A stretch of 32,031 bases of DNA from CAYSCZ01 sp964429655 (GTDB taxonomy: Bacteria; Bacteroidota; Bacteroidia; Cytophagales; Cyclobacteriaceae): NCBI GenBank assembly GCA_964429655.1, contig CAYSCZ010000036.1, positions 1-32,031 of the forward strand, given 5' to 3'. The translations under genes and the position numbers were made by a program. Below the pieces are notes generated by a model. That model was not told where the DNA came from. It saw only the letters and a program-made list of their open reading frames with translations, and ran no database searches. Shown piece by piece: positions 24,116 to 31,558 of this stretch; positions within the stretch are counted from its first letter, which is position 1; the number at the start of each line of letters is the position of its first letter.

Positions 24116-24808
24116 TTATAATATTTCTAGAATAAAATCTGTAGCTTTTTTTACTCCTGTACCGGCATTTTCTTCAAATAATACGGTATTCCGCAGATGA
24201 TTAACAGGAGGAAGTTTCGGATCAACAACAATTTTTGGGATATCAGCCGCATAGTCTATTAAGCTCGCCGCAGGATAAACCAATAGTGAGGTGCCCACCA
24301 CCATAAAGATGTCTGCTGATAGGGTTTCATGGGCAGCAACTTCGATCATGGGTACCATCTCGCCGAACCAAACGATGTGTGGTCTTAGTTGAGAACCTTT
24401 TTCACATTTATCTCCAGGCTTCAGTTCCCATCCCTCAATATCGTAAATGATGTTTGGATCTAACGTACTGCGCGATTTGAAAAGCTCCCCATGCAGATGA
24501 ATTACCTTTGATGATCCGGCTTGCTCGTGCAGGTTGTCAACGTTTTGGGTGATGACCACTACTTGCGCATGTTTTTCAAGTTCAGCAATACCCAGATGCC
24601 CTGCATTTGGTTTGGCATTTAATGCCTGCTTTCTTCTCTCGTTGTAGAAATCAAGGACAAGCTTTTTATCTCTTTGCCATGCTTCAGGGGTGGCCACGTC
24701 CATCACATCATGCCCTTCCCACAGCCCATCGGAATCCCTGAACGTTTTCAAGCCACTTTCTGCACTTACGCCGGCACCGGTAAGAACAACGATTTTTTTC
24801 TTAGTCAT
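24116..24808 (-). CDS. Sirtuin NAD-dependent protein deacylase (class III, CobB/SIRT5-like)
   Basis: Removes acyl groups from lysines using NAD+. It is 230 aa. Motifs are TGAGVSAESGLKTFRD (10-25), TQNVDNLHEQAG (88-99), catalytic H106 in HLHGELF, WFGE (147-150) and VVGTSLLVYPA. The pair Y55/R58 in FYNERR is the signature of desuccinylase/demalonylase activity in class III enzymes. The zinc module, usually two CxxC pairs, is replaced by KSRSTLDPNIIYDIEGWELKPGDKC, with only C135 left, so structural zinc is probably absent. It is monocistronic, ending at a clear terminator. Confidence 0.9.
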   Translation of the reverse strand: MTKKKIVVLTGAGVSAESGLKTFRDSDGLWEGHDVMDVATPEAWQRDKKLVLDFYNERRKQALNAKPNAGHLGIAELEKHAQVVVITQNVDNLHEQAGSSKVIHLHGELFKSRSTLDPNIIYDIEGWELKPGDKCEKGSQLRPHIVWFGEMVPMIEVAAHETLSADIFMVVGTSLLVYPAASLIDYAADIPKIVVDPKLPPVNHLRNTVLFEENAGTGVKKATDFILEIL

Positions 24809-25015
24809 AATTATATTTTCAGTAATTAATCGTAGGGTAAATATTTGGAAACATCTTTTGTTAATTCTTTGGGATATTTTTCAATTCATCTGTTCAACAA
24901 ATTGAAACAATTGATATTTATGATATCTTAATATTTTAATTATTAATCAGTTAATACTAATATTGTCTTAACATTATTGTATTATTTCTAGTTATAATCA
25001 ATTTAATATCATCCT

Positions 25016-25975
25016 ATGGAATTCCCTATTCAAGAAGCCATTAAGTTCATCTATCCAATTTTGATTGGTTTTATGGTTATCGAGTTTCTTACCGCTCGCC
25101 ATAATTATTTACTCAAAGATACATTGGCCGGTTTTGGAATAGCAATCGGTGCTACAGTGGTTGTCACATTTACAAAGGTATTTACTGTATTTGTAGTCTT
25201 TCAGTTTGTTTTTGATCTTTTTGAACCATTAAGGCAGAGTATTTTTGGATACGCTACTGTAGGATTTGCATGGTGGGCGTGGGTTATTGCTATTATTTGT
25301 GATGATTTCAATTTTTACTGGCATCATCGCCTAAGTCATACTATACGATTGTTGTGGGCAGCCCATGTACCACATCACTCGTCTAATCAGTTTAATTTAA
25401 GCGTTTCTATTAGGAATGGTTGGTTTATCACTTTATATAAGCCCATTTTTTGGTTATGGATGCCCGCGGTTGGTTTTGAGCCTGTGATGATTGGTTCGGT
25501 TTTAATAATTAACGCTACGTATCAATACTTCCTTCATACCCAAACGGTTAAATCCCTTGGCTGGTATGAAAAGATATTCAATACGCCCTGGATACATCAG
25601 GTACATCATTCCAGCAATGAACAATACCTTGACAAAAACCATGGGGGTATATTGATCATATGGGATAAGCTATTTGGAACCTACCAGGATGTGATCAAAG
25701 GTGTGAAGTTTAAGTATGGTATCTTAAAAGATCCCGGTACTTACAATCCCATTAGACTGAATACACACGTATTTGAAGATATCTGGCATGATGTCAGGCA
25801 TGCAAAATCATTCAAAGAAGCTTTGATGTATATCTTTGGCCCTCCGGGCTGGAGCCCTGATGGTTCTTCACTCACTGCAAGGCAAATACAAAGAGCTATA
25901 AAAGAAGGTAATATCGAACCGGCGATAGTAGAGCAAGCAGTACCTGCTAAGCAGCAGCAACCAGTAGAGGTATAA
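25016..25975 (+). CDS. Sterol desaturase / fatty acid hydroxylase family membrane protein
   Basis: A di-iron membrane hydroxylase of 319 aa. Histidine boxes are HHRLSH (103-108), HVPHH (117-121) and HQVHH (194-198), all present. Hydrophobic helices lie at about 10-24, 38-66, 82-97 and 136-172. The N-terminal Glu-Phe-Pro-rich segment and the C-terminal ~80 residues (FGPPGWSPDGSSLTARQIQRA) are typical of a bacterial subgroup, and the last 20 residues are a low-complexity tail. The natural substrate in Bacteroidota is unclear (a lipid, carotenoid or alkyl-ether chain are possibilities). It ends 2 bp from the convergent AhpD-like gene. Confidence 0.87.
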   Translation: MEFPIQEAIKFIYPILIGFMVIEFLTARHNYLLKDTLAGFGIAIGATVVVTFTKVFTVFVVFQFVFDLFEPLRQSIFGYATVGFAWWAWVIAIICDDFNFYWHHRLSHTIRLLWAAHVPHHSSNQFNLSVSIRNGWFITLYKPIFWLWMPAVGFEPVMIGSVLIINATYQYFLHTQTVKSLGWYEKIFNTPWIHQVHHSSNEQYLDKNHGGILIIWDKLFGTYQDVIKGVKFKYGILKDPGTYNPIRLNTHVFEDIWHDVRHAKSFKEALMYIFGPPGWSPDGSSLTARQIQRAIKEGNIEPAIVEQAVPAKQQQPVEV

Positions 25976-25977
25976 TC

Positions 25978-26535
25978 TTAATAATTATATCCCCCGGGGT
26001 CTTTTTCTAAATTGACGTCTAAGGCAAGAACGATCCTGTTAACAAAATTAAAATAAGAAATCACCAGGGTAGCATCCAGGATTGCCCTGTCTGACAGTTC
26101 TTGCGCTTTTAATTGGTCGATATAAGTTGATCGGGTATGATCTTCGGGATTAAGTGTTAAGCTATGCGCATAATCACACAATAGCTTATCAATACCATTC
26201 AGATTAGCCCTCTTATAGTCATCAAGGAATTGAGCAATTCGTTCCTGATCTTTCCAATAGTTTTTTAATGCCTCCAGGTGGTGATTTTCACAGTATTTAC
26301 ATTGGTTAGCCATCGAAACCACTACCGCCATCATTTCCCTTTGATATCGTTTTAATGGTGAACTGCCAAACATAATGGTCAGGTACAGGTCCATGTGATT
26401 AATAATTGACTTAGGATTGAGGCTTTGTATTTTATGAACTTCTGCTATCTTTCCCCTGCTTTTCTTTAGCCCTTCATATATTCCCTTAAGTTGTCCTTCC
26501 GCATTTTCCGGTTCTATAACATTAATTCTGGGCAT
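25978..26535 (-). CDS. AhpD-like / peroxidase-related carboxymuconolactone decarboxylase-family protein
   Basis: A 185 aa all-helical protein. The catalytic motif of AhpD-type alkylhydroperoxidases is visible: E67, then CKYCENHH (C79, C82, H85/H86). It may act as a thiol peroxidase or disulfide reductase. It starts 2 bp after the mtaB stop, so it is cotranscribed with mtaB and probably the SthA-like gene. A redox-maintenance role beside a flavoprotein would make sense but is unproven. Confidence 0.82.
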   Translation of the reverse strand: MPRINVIEPENAEGQLKGIYEGLKKSRGKIAEVHKIQSLNPKSIINHMDLYLTIMFGSSPLKRYQREMMAVVVSMANQCKYCENHHLEALKNYWKDQERIAQFLDDYKRANLNGIDKLLCDYAHSLTLNPEDHTRSTYIDQLKAQELSDRAILDATLVISYFNFVNRIVLALDVNLEKDPGGYNY

Positions 26536-26537
26536 AG

Positions 26538-27860
26538 CTAAACTGGGTTTTCAATCATACGCCCCACCTCTGAAAATTTCACCAAACCTTCCTGATTGAC
26601 GTTATCGAGTATAACTTTTTGTAACTGATTTATCTTTAATGGGTCATAGTTGCAAGCTACCCGTACGTAATTTTCAGTAAATCCATACATCATTTTTTTT
26701 GAGCTTGAGCCCTCTTCAAAAAGCACGGTTGCCTCTTTGCCTAGTTGGGATTTATAGAAAGCCATTCTTTTTTTATGCGATAATGACCGCAGTATATTGG
26801 ATCGCTCTTTTCGTATGTGCTGCGCAACAACTCCGTTTAGTTCCGGGGCTATAGTGTTTGCTCTTTCAGAATATGGAAAAACATGTAAGTAAGCGATTTC
26901 CAGGCCTCTGATAAAGTCATGGGTCGCTATAAAATCCTCTTCTAATTCCCCGGGAAATCCAACGATCACATCTGCACCGACGCAGGCCTCTGGCATCAAT
27001 TGCTTGATCTTATTGACCCGCTCCCTGTATAGTTCTTTTCGATAGCGCCTGTTCATCAATTTCAGGATCTTATCACTACCCGATTGCATAGGAATATGAA
27101 AATGCGGAACGAATCTTTTTGATGTGGCTATGAACTCGATGATCTCATTGGATAATAGATTAGGTTCTATACTGGAAATTCTATACCTGGAGATGTTATC
27201 AACATCATCCAGTGCTTTTAATAAATCGATAAGTTGCTCCTTTCTTCTGCCATTTTGAATTCCAAAATCCCCAACATTGATCCCAGAAACCACGACCTCT
27301 TTAACTTCTGTAGAAGCAATCTCTTCAGCTTTTGCAATAATATCAGCTATAGGAGCACTTCGGCTTTTTCCTCTTGCCAGGGGAATAGTACAAAATGCAC
27401 AACCGTAATTACATCCATCCTGGACTTTCAAAAATGAACGGGTCCGGTCAGCATAGGAGTAGGAGGGAATGAATACACTAACCTCCTGGATGTCCGAAAC
27501 AAATACCTGTGGTTCAAGGTGATCCAGTTTATTTAAATAAGCGAGTAAATTGAATTTTTCTGCTGCACCAAGTACCGCGTTAACACCCTGGATATTTATA
27601 ATTTCGTAAGGCTTCAATTGCGCATAGCATCCAACAATGATCACGAAAGAACCAGGAGAAATTTTTTTAGCATCATTTACTACCTTCTTGCATTTCTTAT
27701 CCGCATTTTCGGTTACTGAGCAAGTGTTTATCACATAAATATCCGGGGTATCAGTAAAATCTACTTTTTGATATCCCGCATCAGCAAACTGGCGTGCTAT
27801 GGTAGAGGTTTCCGCATAATTCAGTTTACATCCTAAAGTATAGAAAGCCACTTTTTTCAT
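26538..27860 (-). CDS. mtaB: tRNA N6-threonylcarbamoyladenosine-37 methylthiotransferase
   Basis: A radical-SAM enzyme converting t6A37 to ms2t6A37 in ANN-decoding tRNAs. From the ATG at 27860 it is 440 aa and starts MKKVAFYTLGCKLNYAET. A GTG at 27899 would add 13 non-conserved residues and is rejected. The N-terminal UPF0004 domain carries three cluster cysteines (C11, one in NTCSVTENA, one in VGCYAQ). The radical SAM motif is CNYGCAFC, followed by GEL-type glycine motifs and a C-terminal TRAM-like region. YVVNTC-like and GFPGELEEDF stretches fit MtaB rather than MiaB or RimO. Neighbours are an SthA-like gene upstream and an AhpD-like gene 2 bp downstream. Confidence 0.92.
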   Translation of the reverse strand: MKKVAFYTLGCKLNYAETSTIARQFADAGYQKVDFTDTPDIYVINTCSVTENADKKCKKVVNDAKKISPGSFVIIVGCYAQLKPYEIINIQGVNAVLGAAEKFNLLAYLNKLDHLEPQVFVSDIQEVSVFIPSYSYADRTRSFLKVQDGCNYGCAFCTIPLARGKSRSAPIADIIAKAEEIASTEVKEVVVSGINVGDFGIQNGRRKEQLIDLLKALDDVDNISRYRISSIEPNLLSNEIIEFIATSKRFVPHFHIPMQSGSDKILKLMNRRYRKELYRERVNKIKQLMPEACVGADVIVGFPGELEEDFIATHDFIRGLEIAYLHVFPYSERANTIAPELNGVVAQHIRKERSNILRSLSHKKRMAFYKSQLGKEATVLFEEGSSSKKMMYGFTENYVRVACNYDPLKINQLQKVILDNVNQEGLVKFSEVGRMIENPV

Positions 27861-27914
27861 AACCTGCAAAATTATATAATTTATAAAAGGGACGCCCACG
27901 GCATCGATTAAAAT

Positions 27915-29408
27915 CTAACTAACCAGTGGTGAGTACATGTCTTTAAAAACACCTTTTTCATACACCCTGCAGGTCATCGAATCACGCAGGACTGTTGGCT
28001 TCAATATTGATTTTTTGAATAGCATTCTAACACACTCCTGAATACCTTCTATAATAGAAGGGTGGGGGTGAATCAATTCAGCTAATACTTCGATTCCTTT
28101 GTCCATTGAAATTAATAATGCTACCGCTTCAATGGCGCTGGAAGCGTGTTCACCTACTACCCGCATCCCTAAAATTTTCATTTCATCATCATTGGTAACC
28201 AAAACTTTGATAAAACCCTGGGTGTTTCGCATAGCTATGGCCCGGGAAATGCACCCATAATCCAGGCTCACTACTTTATAGTCAATACCTTTTTCCCTTG
28301 CTTTAATTTCATTCATTCCAACACCTGCAACCTCCGGTGAAAGAAACATAATCGTGGAGATATTTTCATATACCAAAGGACGCTTGGGTTCACCATAAAT
28401 TCTTTCAACTGCATATCTTCCTTCCAGTTCCCCAACATTCACCAGGGAGATGTCAGCAGTTATGTCTCCTACAGCAAAGATGTTTGGGATACTGGTCTGG
28501 GTATGGTTGTCAATGATGCCTCGCCGGTCTATTTTGATAGGTAAGGATTCATCGAAGAGGTTATTATAATTCGGGATCCTACCTACCGAGACCAACGCTT
28601 TTTCTACATGAAATACTTCCTGGCACCCATCATGATATTCTAAAACATAAGCCACACGTCCATCTTCATAGGTCATGCTGATTAATTTTGAATTCCGATG
28701 AATATGAACATTTTTGGATTCAAGGTTTCTTTCTATCACTCTTACCACATCTTCGTCTTCGAATGGTAGTATTCGATCCCCTTTATCAATTAAGTAGACT
28801 TTTGTCTCACCAAAATTTGCAAAAATGGTAGCAAATTCACAACCTATTACCCCGGCACCAAGCACAACCATGCTATCCGGAAAGTCTTCAAGGTTATCGA
28901 TGCCTTCGCTGGTAAATATATTGCGTTCATCGATGGGAATATTTGGTAATTTTCTGGGTGCGCTTCCGGTGGCTAGTATGATATAGTCGGCTTCGATGGT
29001 GTCGTCACCACTGGTGGTGGATATCATTACCTGGTGCTCTGTCACCACTTTTGCATTACCGGAGCGGTAGGTGAATAAATCTTTGCCCAGTGAGAGATTT
29101 ATGTTCCTCATATGATGGTCCAGGAGGTCACTTCTCTCGAGTGTGGCTTCCCTTACCTGACGTTTTATTTTCTGGAAGTTGAATTTGGAATCATGAATGT
29201 TGAAGGCCTCTCCATTCTCACGAAGTGTATAAGCTTTTCTGGAGATCTCCCACCAGGTTTTACTGGAAAGGGCCCCCCGGTGTATGCCTGCTCCCCCTAG
29301 ATTTTTTTTCTCTACCAGTAATACTTTTTTATCAAAGTCAATAGCCCGCATGGCAGCCGCATAACCTGCCGGGCCTGCGCCAATCACACACAAATCATAT
29401 TTTTCCAT
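27915..29408 (-). CDS. SthA-like NAD(P)/FAD-dependent oxidoreductase lacking the redox disulfide
   Basis: A 497 aa flavoprotein of the dihydrolipoamide dehydrogenase/transhydrogenase family. The FAD motif is VIGAGPAGYAAAMRA (8-22), the NAD(P) motif is VVLGAGVIGCEFATIF, and the second FAD motif is NIFAVGDIT. The normal GGTCxNxGCIPSK site is GGAGIHRGALSSK (38-50), with both cysteines replaced (C41 by Gly, C46 by Ala). The C-terminal HPHPSIIEG, equivalent to the dehydrogenase His-Glu dyad, remains. Soluble transhydrogenases (SthA) have already lost part of the disulfide, so NADPH/NADH exchange is the best guess. It sits 80 bp after hisIE and 55 bp before mtaB on the same strand. Confidence 0.83.
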   Translation of the reverse strand: MEKYDLCVIGAGPAGYAAAMRAIDFDKKVLLVEKKNLGGAGIHRGALSSKTWWEISRKAYTLRENGEAFNIHDSKFNFQKIKRQVREATLERSDLLDHHMRNINLSLGKDLFTYRSGNAKVVTEHQVMISTTSGDDTIEADYIILATGSAPRKLPNIPIDERNIFTSEGIDNLEDFPDSMVVLGAGVIGCEFATIFANFGETKVYLIDKGDRILPFEDEDVVRVIERNLESKNVHIHRNSKLISMTYEDGRVAYVLEYHDGCQEVFHVEKALVSVGRIPNYNNLFDESLPIKIDRRGIIDNHTQTSIPNIFAVGDITADISLVNVGELEGRYAVERIYGEPKRPLVYENISTIMFLSPEVAGVGMNEIKAREKGIDYKVVSLDYGCISRAIAMRNTQGFIKVLVTNDDEMKILGMRVVGEHASSAIEAVALLISMDKGIEVLAELIHPHPSIIEGIQECVRMLFKKSILKPTVLRDSMTCRVYEKGVFKDMYSPLVS

Positions 29409-29488
29409 AAGGATCTGATATTCTGCTTAAATGTAAGAAAAAATTTCAGTTAGTTTAAATAGTTGAGGATTAGAGACTTCCAAAAGAA

Positions 29489-30082
29489 TTAATTATGTCT
29501 TTTTCCAAGAATCTCATTAACGTGTTGTAGACTGAAGTTACGATCTTCAAGAAGGATCATCAAGTGGAATAATAAATCTGCCGCCTCCTCGAGAAAGCGT
29601 TCATCATCGTTATTCATGGCCTCAATCACTAGTTCAACAGCCTCTTCACCCACTTTTTGCGCGATTTTATTTTTCCCGTTCTGGAATAACGATGTGGTGT
29701 AGGAGCTTGTGGATGGATTATCTTTTCTTTCTTTAATTATTCCGGTAAGTTTAGATAAGAACTTTAAATCCAGCGCATCATTTTTTTCATTGAAGCAGGT
29801 ATCCGTTCCGGTGTGGCATACAGGTCCGTCCGGCATAGCTTTGATTAATAGCGTATCCTGATCACAATCAGGTAAAACCTCAGCTACGTGCAAGTAATTT
29901 CCGGATGTTTCTCCTTTTACCCATAAGGATTGGCGTGAGCGGCTGTAAAATGTAACCAAACCAGACTCAGTTGTTTTGCGATAAGCTTCTTTATTCATAA
30001 AACCAACCATGAGTACTTTATCGGATCTAGCGTCCTGGATAACAGCAGGTATTAAACCATTATGTTTTTCAAAGTCTAACAT
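29489..30082 (-). CDS. hisIE: Bifunctional phosphoribosyl-AMP cyclohydrolase / phosphoribosyl-ATP pyrophosphatase
   Basis: Steps 2 and 3 of histidine synthesis in one 197 aa chain. Residues 1-100 are the cyclohydrolase: MVGFMNKEAY, TFYSRSRQSLWVKGETSGN, PDCDQDTLL (metal aspartates) and VCHTGTDTCF (zinc cysteines). Residues about 105-197 are the MazG-like pyrophosphatase: KVGEEAVELVIEA and FLEEAADLLFHLMILL. It lies 14 bp after hisF. It is last of the hisAFIE unit, though the SthA-like gene 80 bp further may be read through. Confidence 0.96.
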   Translation of the reverse strand: MLDFEKHNGLIPAVIQDARSDKVLMVGFMNKEAYRKTTESGLVTFYSRSRQSLWVKGETSGNYLHVAEVLPDCDQDTLLIKAMPDGPVCHTGTDTCFNEKNDALDLKFLSKLTGIIKERKDNPSTSSYTTSLFQNGKNKIAQKVGEEAVELVIEAMNNDDERFLEEAADLLFHLMILLEDRNFSLQHVNEILGKRHN

Positions 30083-30096
30083 TTATCGCTTAAAGT

Positions 30097-30852
30097 TTAA
30101 GTCCTGATTGATAATCCGGTTGAAAATAATTCATTCTTCAAGTTACTGATAGGTATTTCGTTATAGTGAAAGATACTTGCAGCTAATGCCGCATCAGCTT
30201 TACCCTTTTCAAAGACATCTATGAAATGGGCAATCTTTCCACCGCCACCCGAGGCAATTACAGGTATGCTCACAAGGGAAGCGATCATGCTGGTCAACTC
30301 ATTAGCAAATCCGTTCCTGGTTCCATCATGATCCATCGAGGTTAGTAGTATTTCGCCCGCTCCCCTGAGCTCAGCCTCCTGCGCCCATTCGATGGTATCA
30401 ATATCCGTTGGCTTACCACCACCGTGGGTGTGTACTAAATGATTTCCATCAATAAATTTGGAATCTATAGCCACCACGATGCACTGACTGCCAAATTCGG
30501 CACTCAAAGCATTGATCAGGCCTGGATTTTTGACCGCAGCTGAGTTTATGGAGACTTTATCGGCACCAGCTGCCAGCACAGTACTTACATCCTCCCTTGA
30601 GCTGATGCCACCACCAACGGTAAATGGTATGTTGATATTAGCCGCTATCCTTTTTACCAATTCAGCCAGGGTTTTTCTTTTTTCATTAGTAGCAGATATG
30701 TCTAAAAATACCAACTCATCGATATGTTCTTTTGCATATCTGGAACCTAGTTCTACCGGGTCTCCCGCATCCCGTATGGACACAAAATTGATTCCTTTCA
30801 CGGTTCGACCGTCTTTGATGTCCAGGCAGGCAATTATCCTTTTAGTCAACAT
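30097..30852 (-). CDS. hisF: Imidazole glycerol phosphate synthase, cyclase subunit
   Basis: Cyclase half of IGP synthase, a TIM barrel of 251 aa. The two catalytic aspartates are D11 in IACLDIKDGRTVKG and the one in VVAIDSKF. Phosphate-binding glycines are in TVGGGIS and IASGGGG. HisF needs ammonia from its glutaminase partner HisH, whose gene is absent from the window. It overlaps hisA by 11 bp and is 14 bp ahead of hisIE, so the three are translationally linked. Confidence 0.96.
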   Translation of the reverse strand: MLTKRIIACLDIKDGRTVKGINFVSIRDAGDPVELGSRYAKEHIDELVFLDISATNEKRKTLAELVKRIAANINIPFTVGGGISSREDVSTVLAAGADKVSINSAAVKNPGLINALSAEFGSQCIVVAIDSKFIDGNHLVHTHGGGKPTDIDTIEWAQEAELRGAGEILLTSMDHDGTRNGFANELTSMIASLVSIPVIASGGGGKIAHFIDVFEKGKADAALAASIFHYNEIPISNLKNELFSTGLSIRT

Positions 30853-31558
30853 AAGCAGACAATTCTGTTAGCGTAATTTTTTGCTCGTACAATGCTTTAC
30901 CAATGATCGCACCATAGCACCCAATTTTCTTTAACGCATGGAGGTCTTCCAATGATGATACCCCTCCACTGGCAATAAGCCTGGTATCGAAATTTTCCAG
31001 TATCTTTTTATACAAATCTATAGAAGGGCCAGAAAGTAAGCCATCTTTAGAGATATCGGTGCAAGCCACATATTGAAGGCCATGAGGCTTATGCTTTTCA
31101 ATCACATGGTAAATGTGGTCTCCGGTCGTTTCCTGCCAGCCATTCACCGCTATGGTTTCATTCCTCACATCTGCACTGAGAATTATTCTTTCTCCTGAAT
31201 AAATCATGAGTAAGTCCTTAAATAAATCAGGATTGTGAATGGCCAGACTTCCAATATTCACTTTGTCAACACCTTTATTAAGCAATATATCCACATCTTC
31301 TTTTGTTGATATACCGCCTCCATAGTCCACAGAAAGCGTGGTTTTCTTGCAGATGTCTTCAACAATGTTGGTGTGCATCAAACGTTTGGATTTTGCCGCA
31401 TCCAGGTCCACCAGATGAAGATGCTTTATGCCGTGGTCCTGATAGGTCAGAGCGGTATTCAACGGATCGGAATTATAGCTTTTTATCCTATTGAAATCAC
31501 CTTGTTCCAACCGCACACACTTTCCATCAATTATATCGATTGCAGGAATTATTATCAT
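30842..31558 (-). CDS. hisA: ProFAR isomerase
   Basis: Isomerises ProFAR to PRFAR (step 4), a TIM barrel of 238 aa. Motifs are IIPAIDIIDGKCVRL (catalytic Asp), VDYGGGIST, ILSADVRN (second catalytic Asp region), CTDISKDGLLSGP and IASGGVSS. It is first in this his unit. The 473 bp upstream carry no gene. hisH, which commonly precedes hisA in Bacteroidota his operons, is not there; a GC-rich structured element is there instead. Confidence 0.96.
   Translation of the reverse strand: MIIIPAIDIIDGKCVRLEQGDFNRIKSYNSDPLNTALTYQDHGIKHLHLVDLDAAKSKRLMHTNIVEDICKKTTLSVDYGGGISTKEDVDILLNKGVDKVNIGSLAIHNPDLFKDLLMIYSGERIILSADVRNETIAVNGWQETTGDHIYHVIEKHKPHGLQYVACTDISKDGLLSGPSIDLYKKILENFDTRLIASGGVSSLEDLHALKKIGCYGAIIGKALYEQKITLTELSAYVD

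Noticed and set aside
27861..27899. GTG start at 27899 for mtaB
   Set aside because: It adds 13 residues that the family lacks; the ATG at 27860 gives the expected start KKVAFYTLGCKLN.
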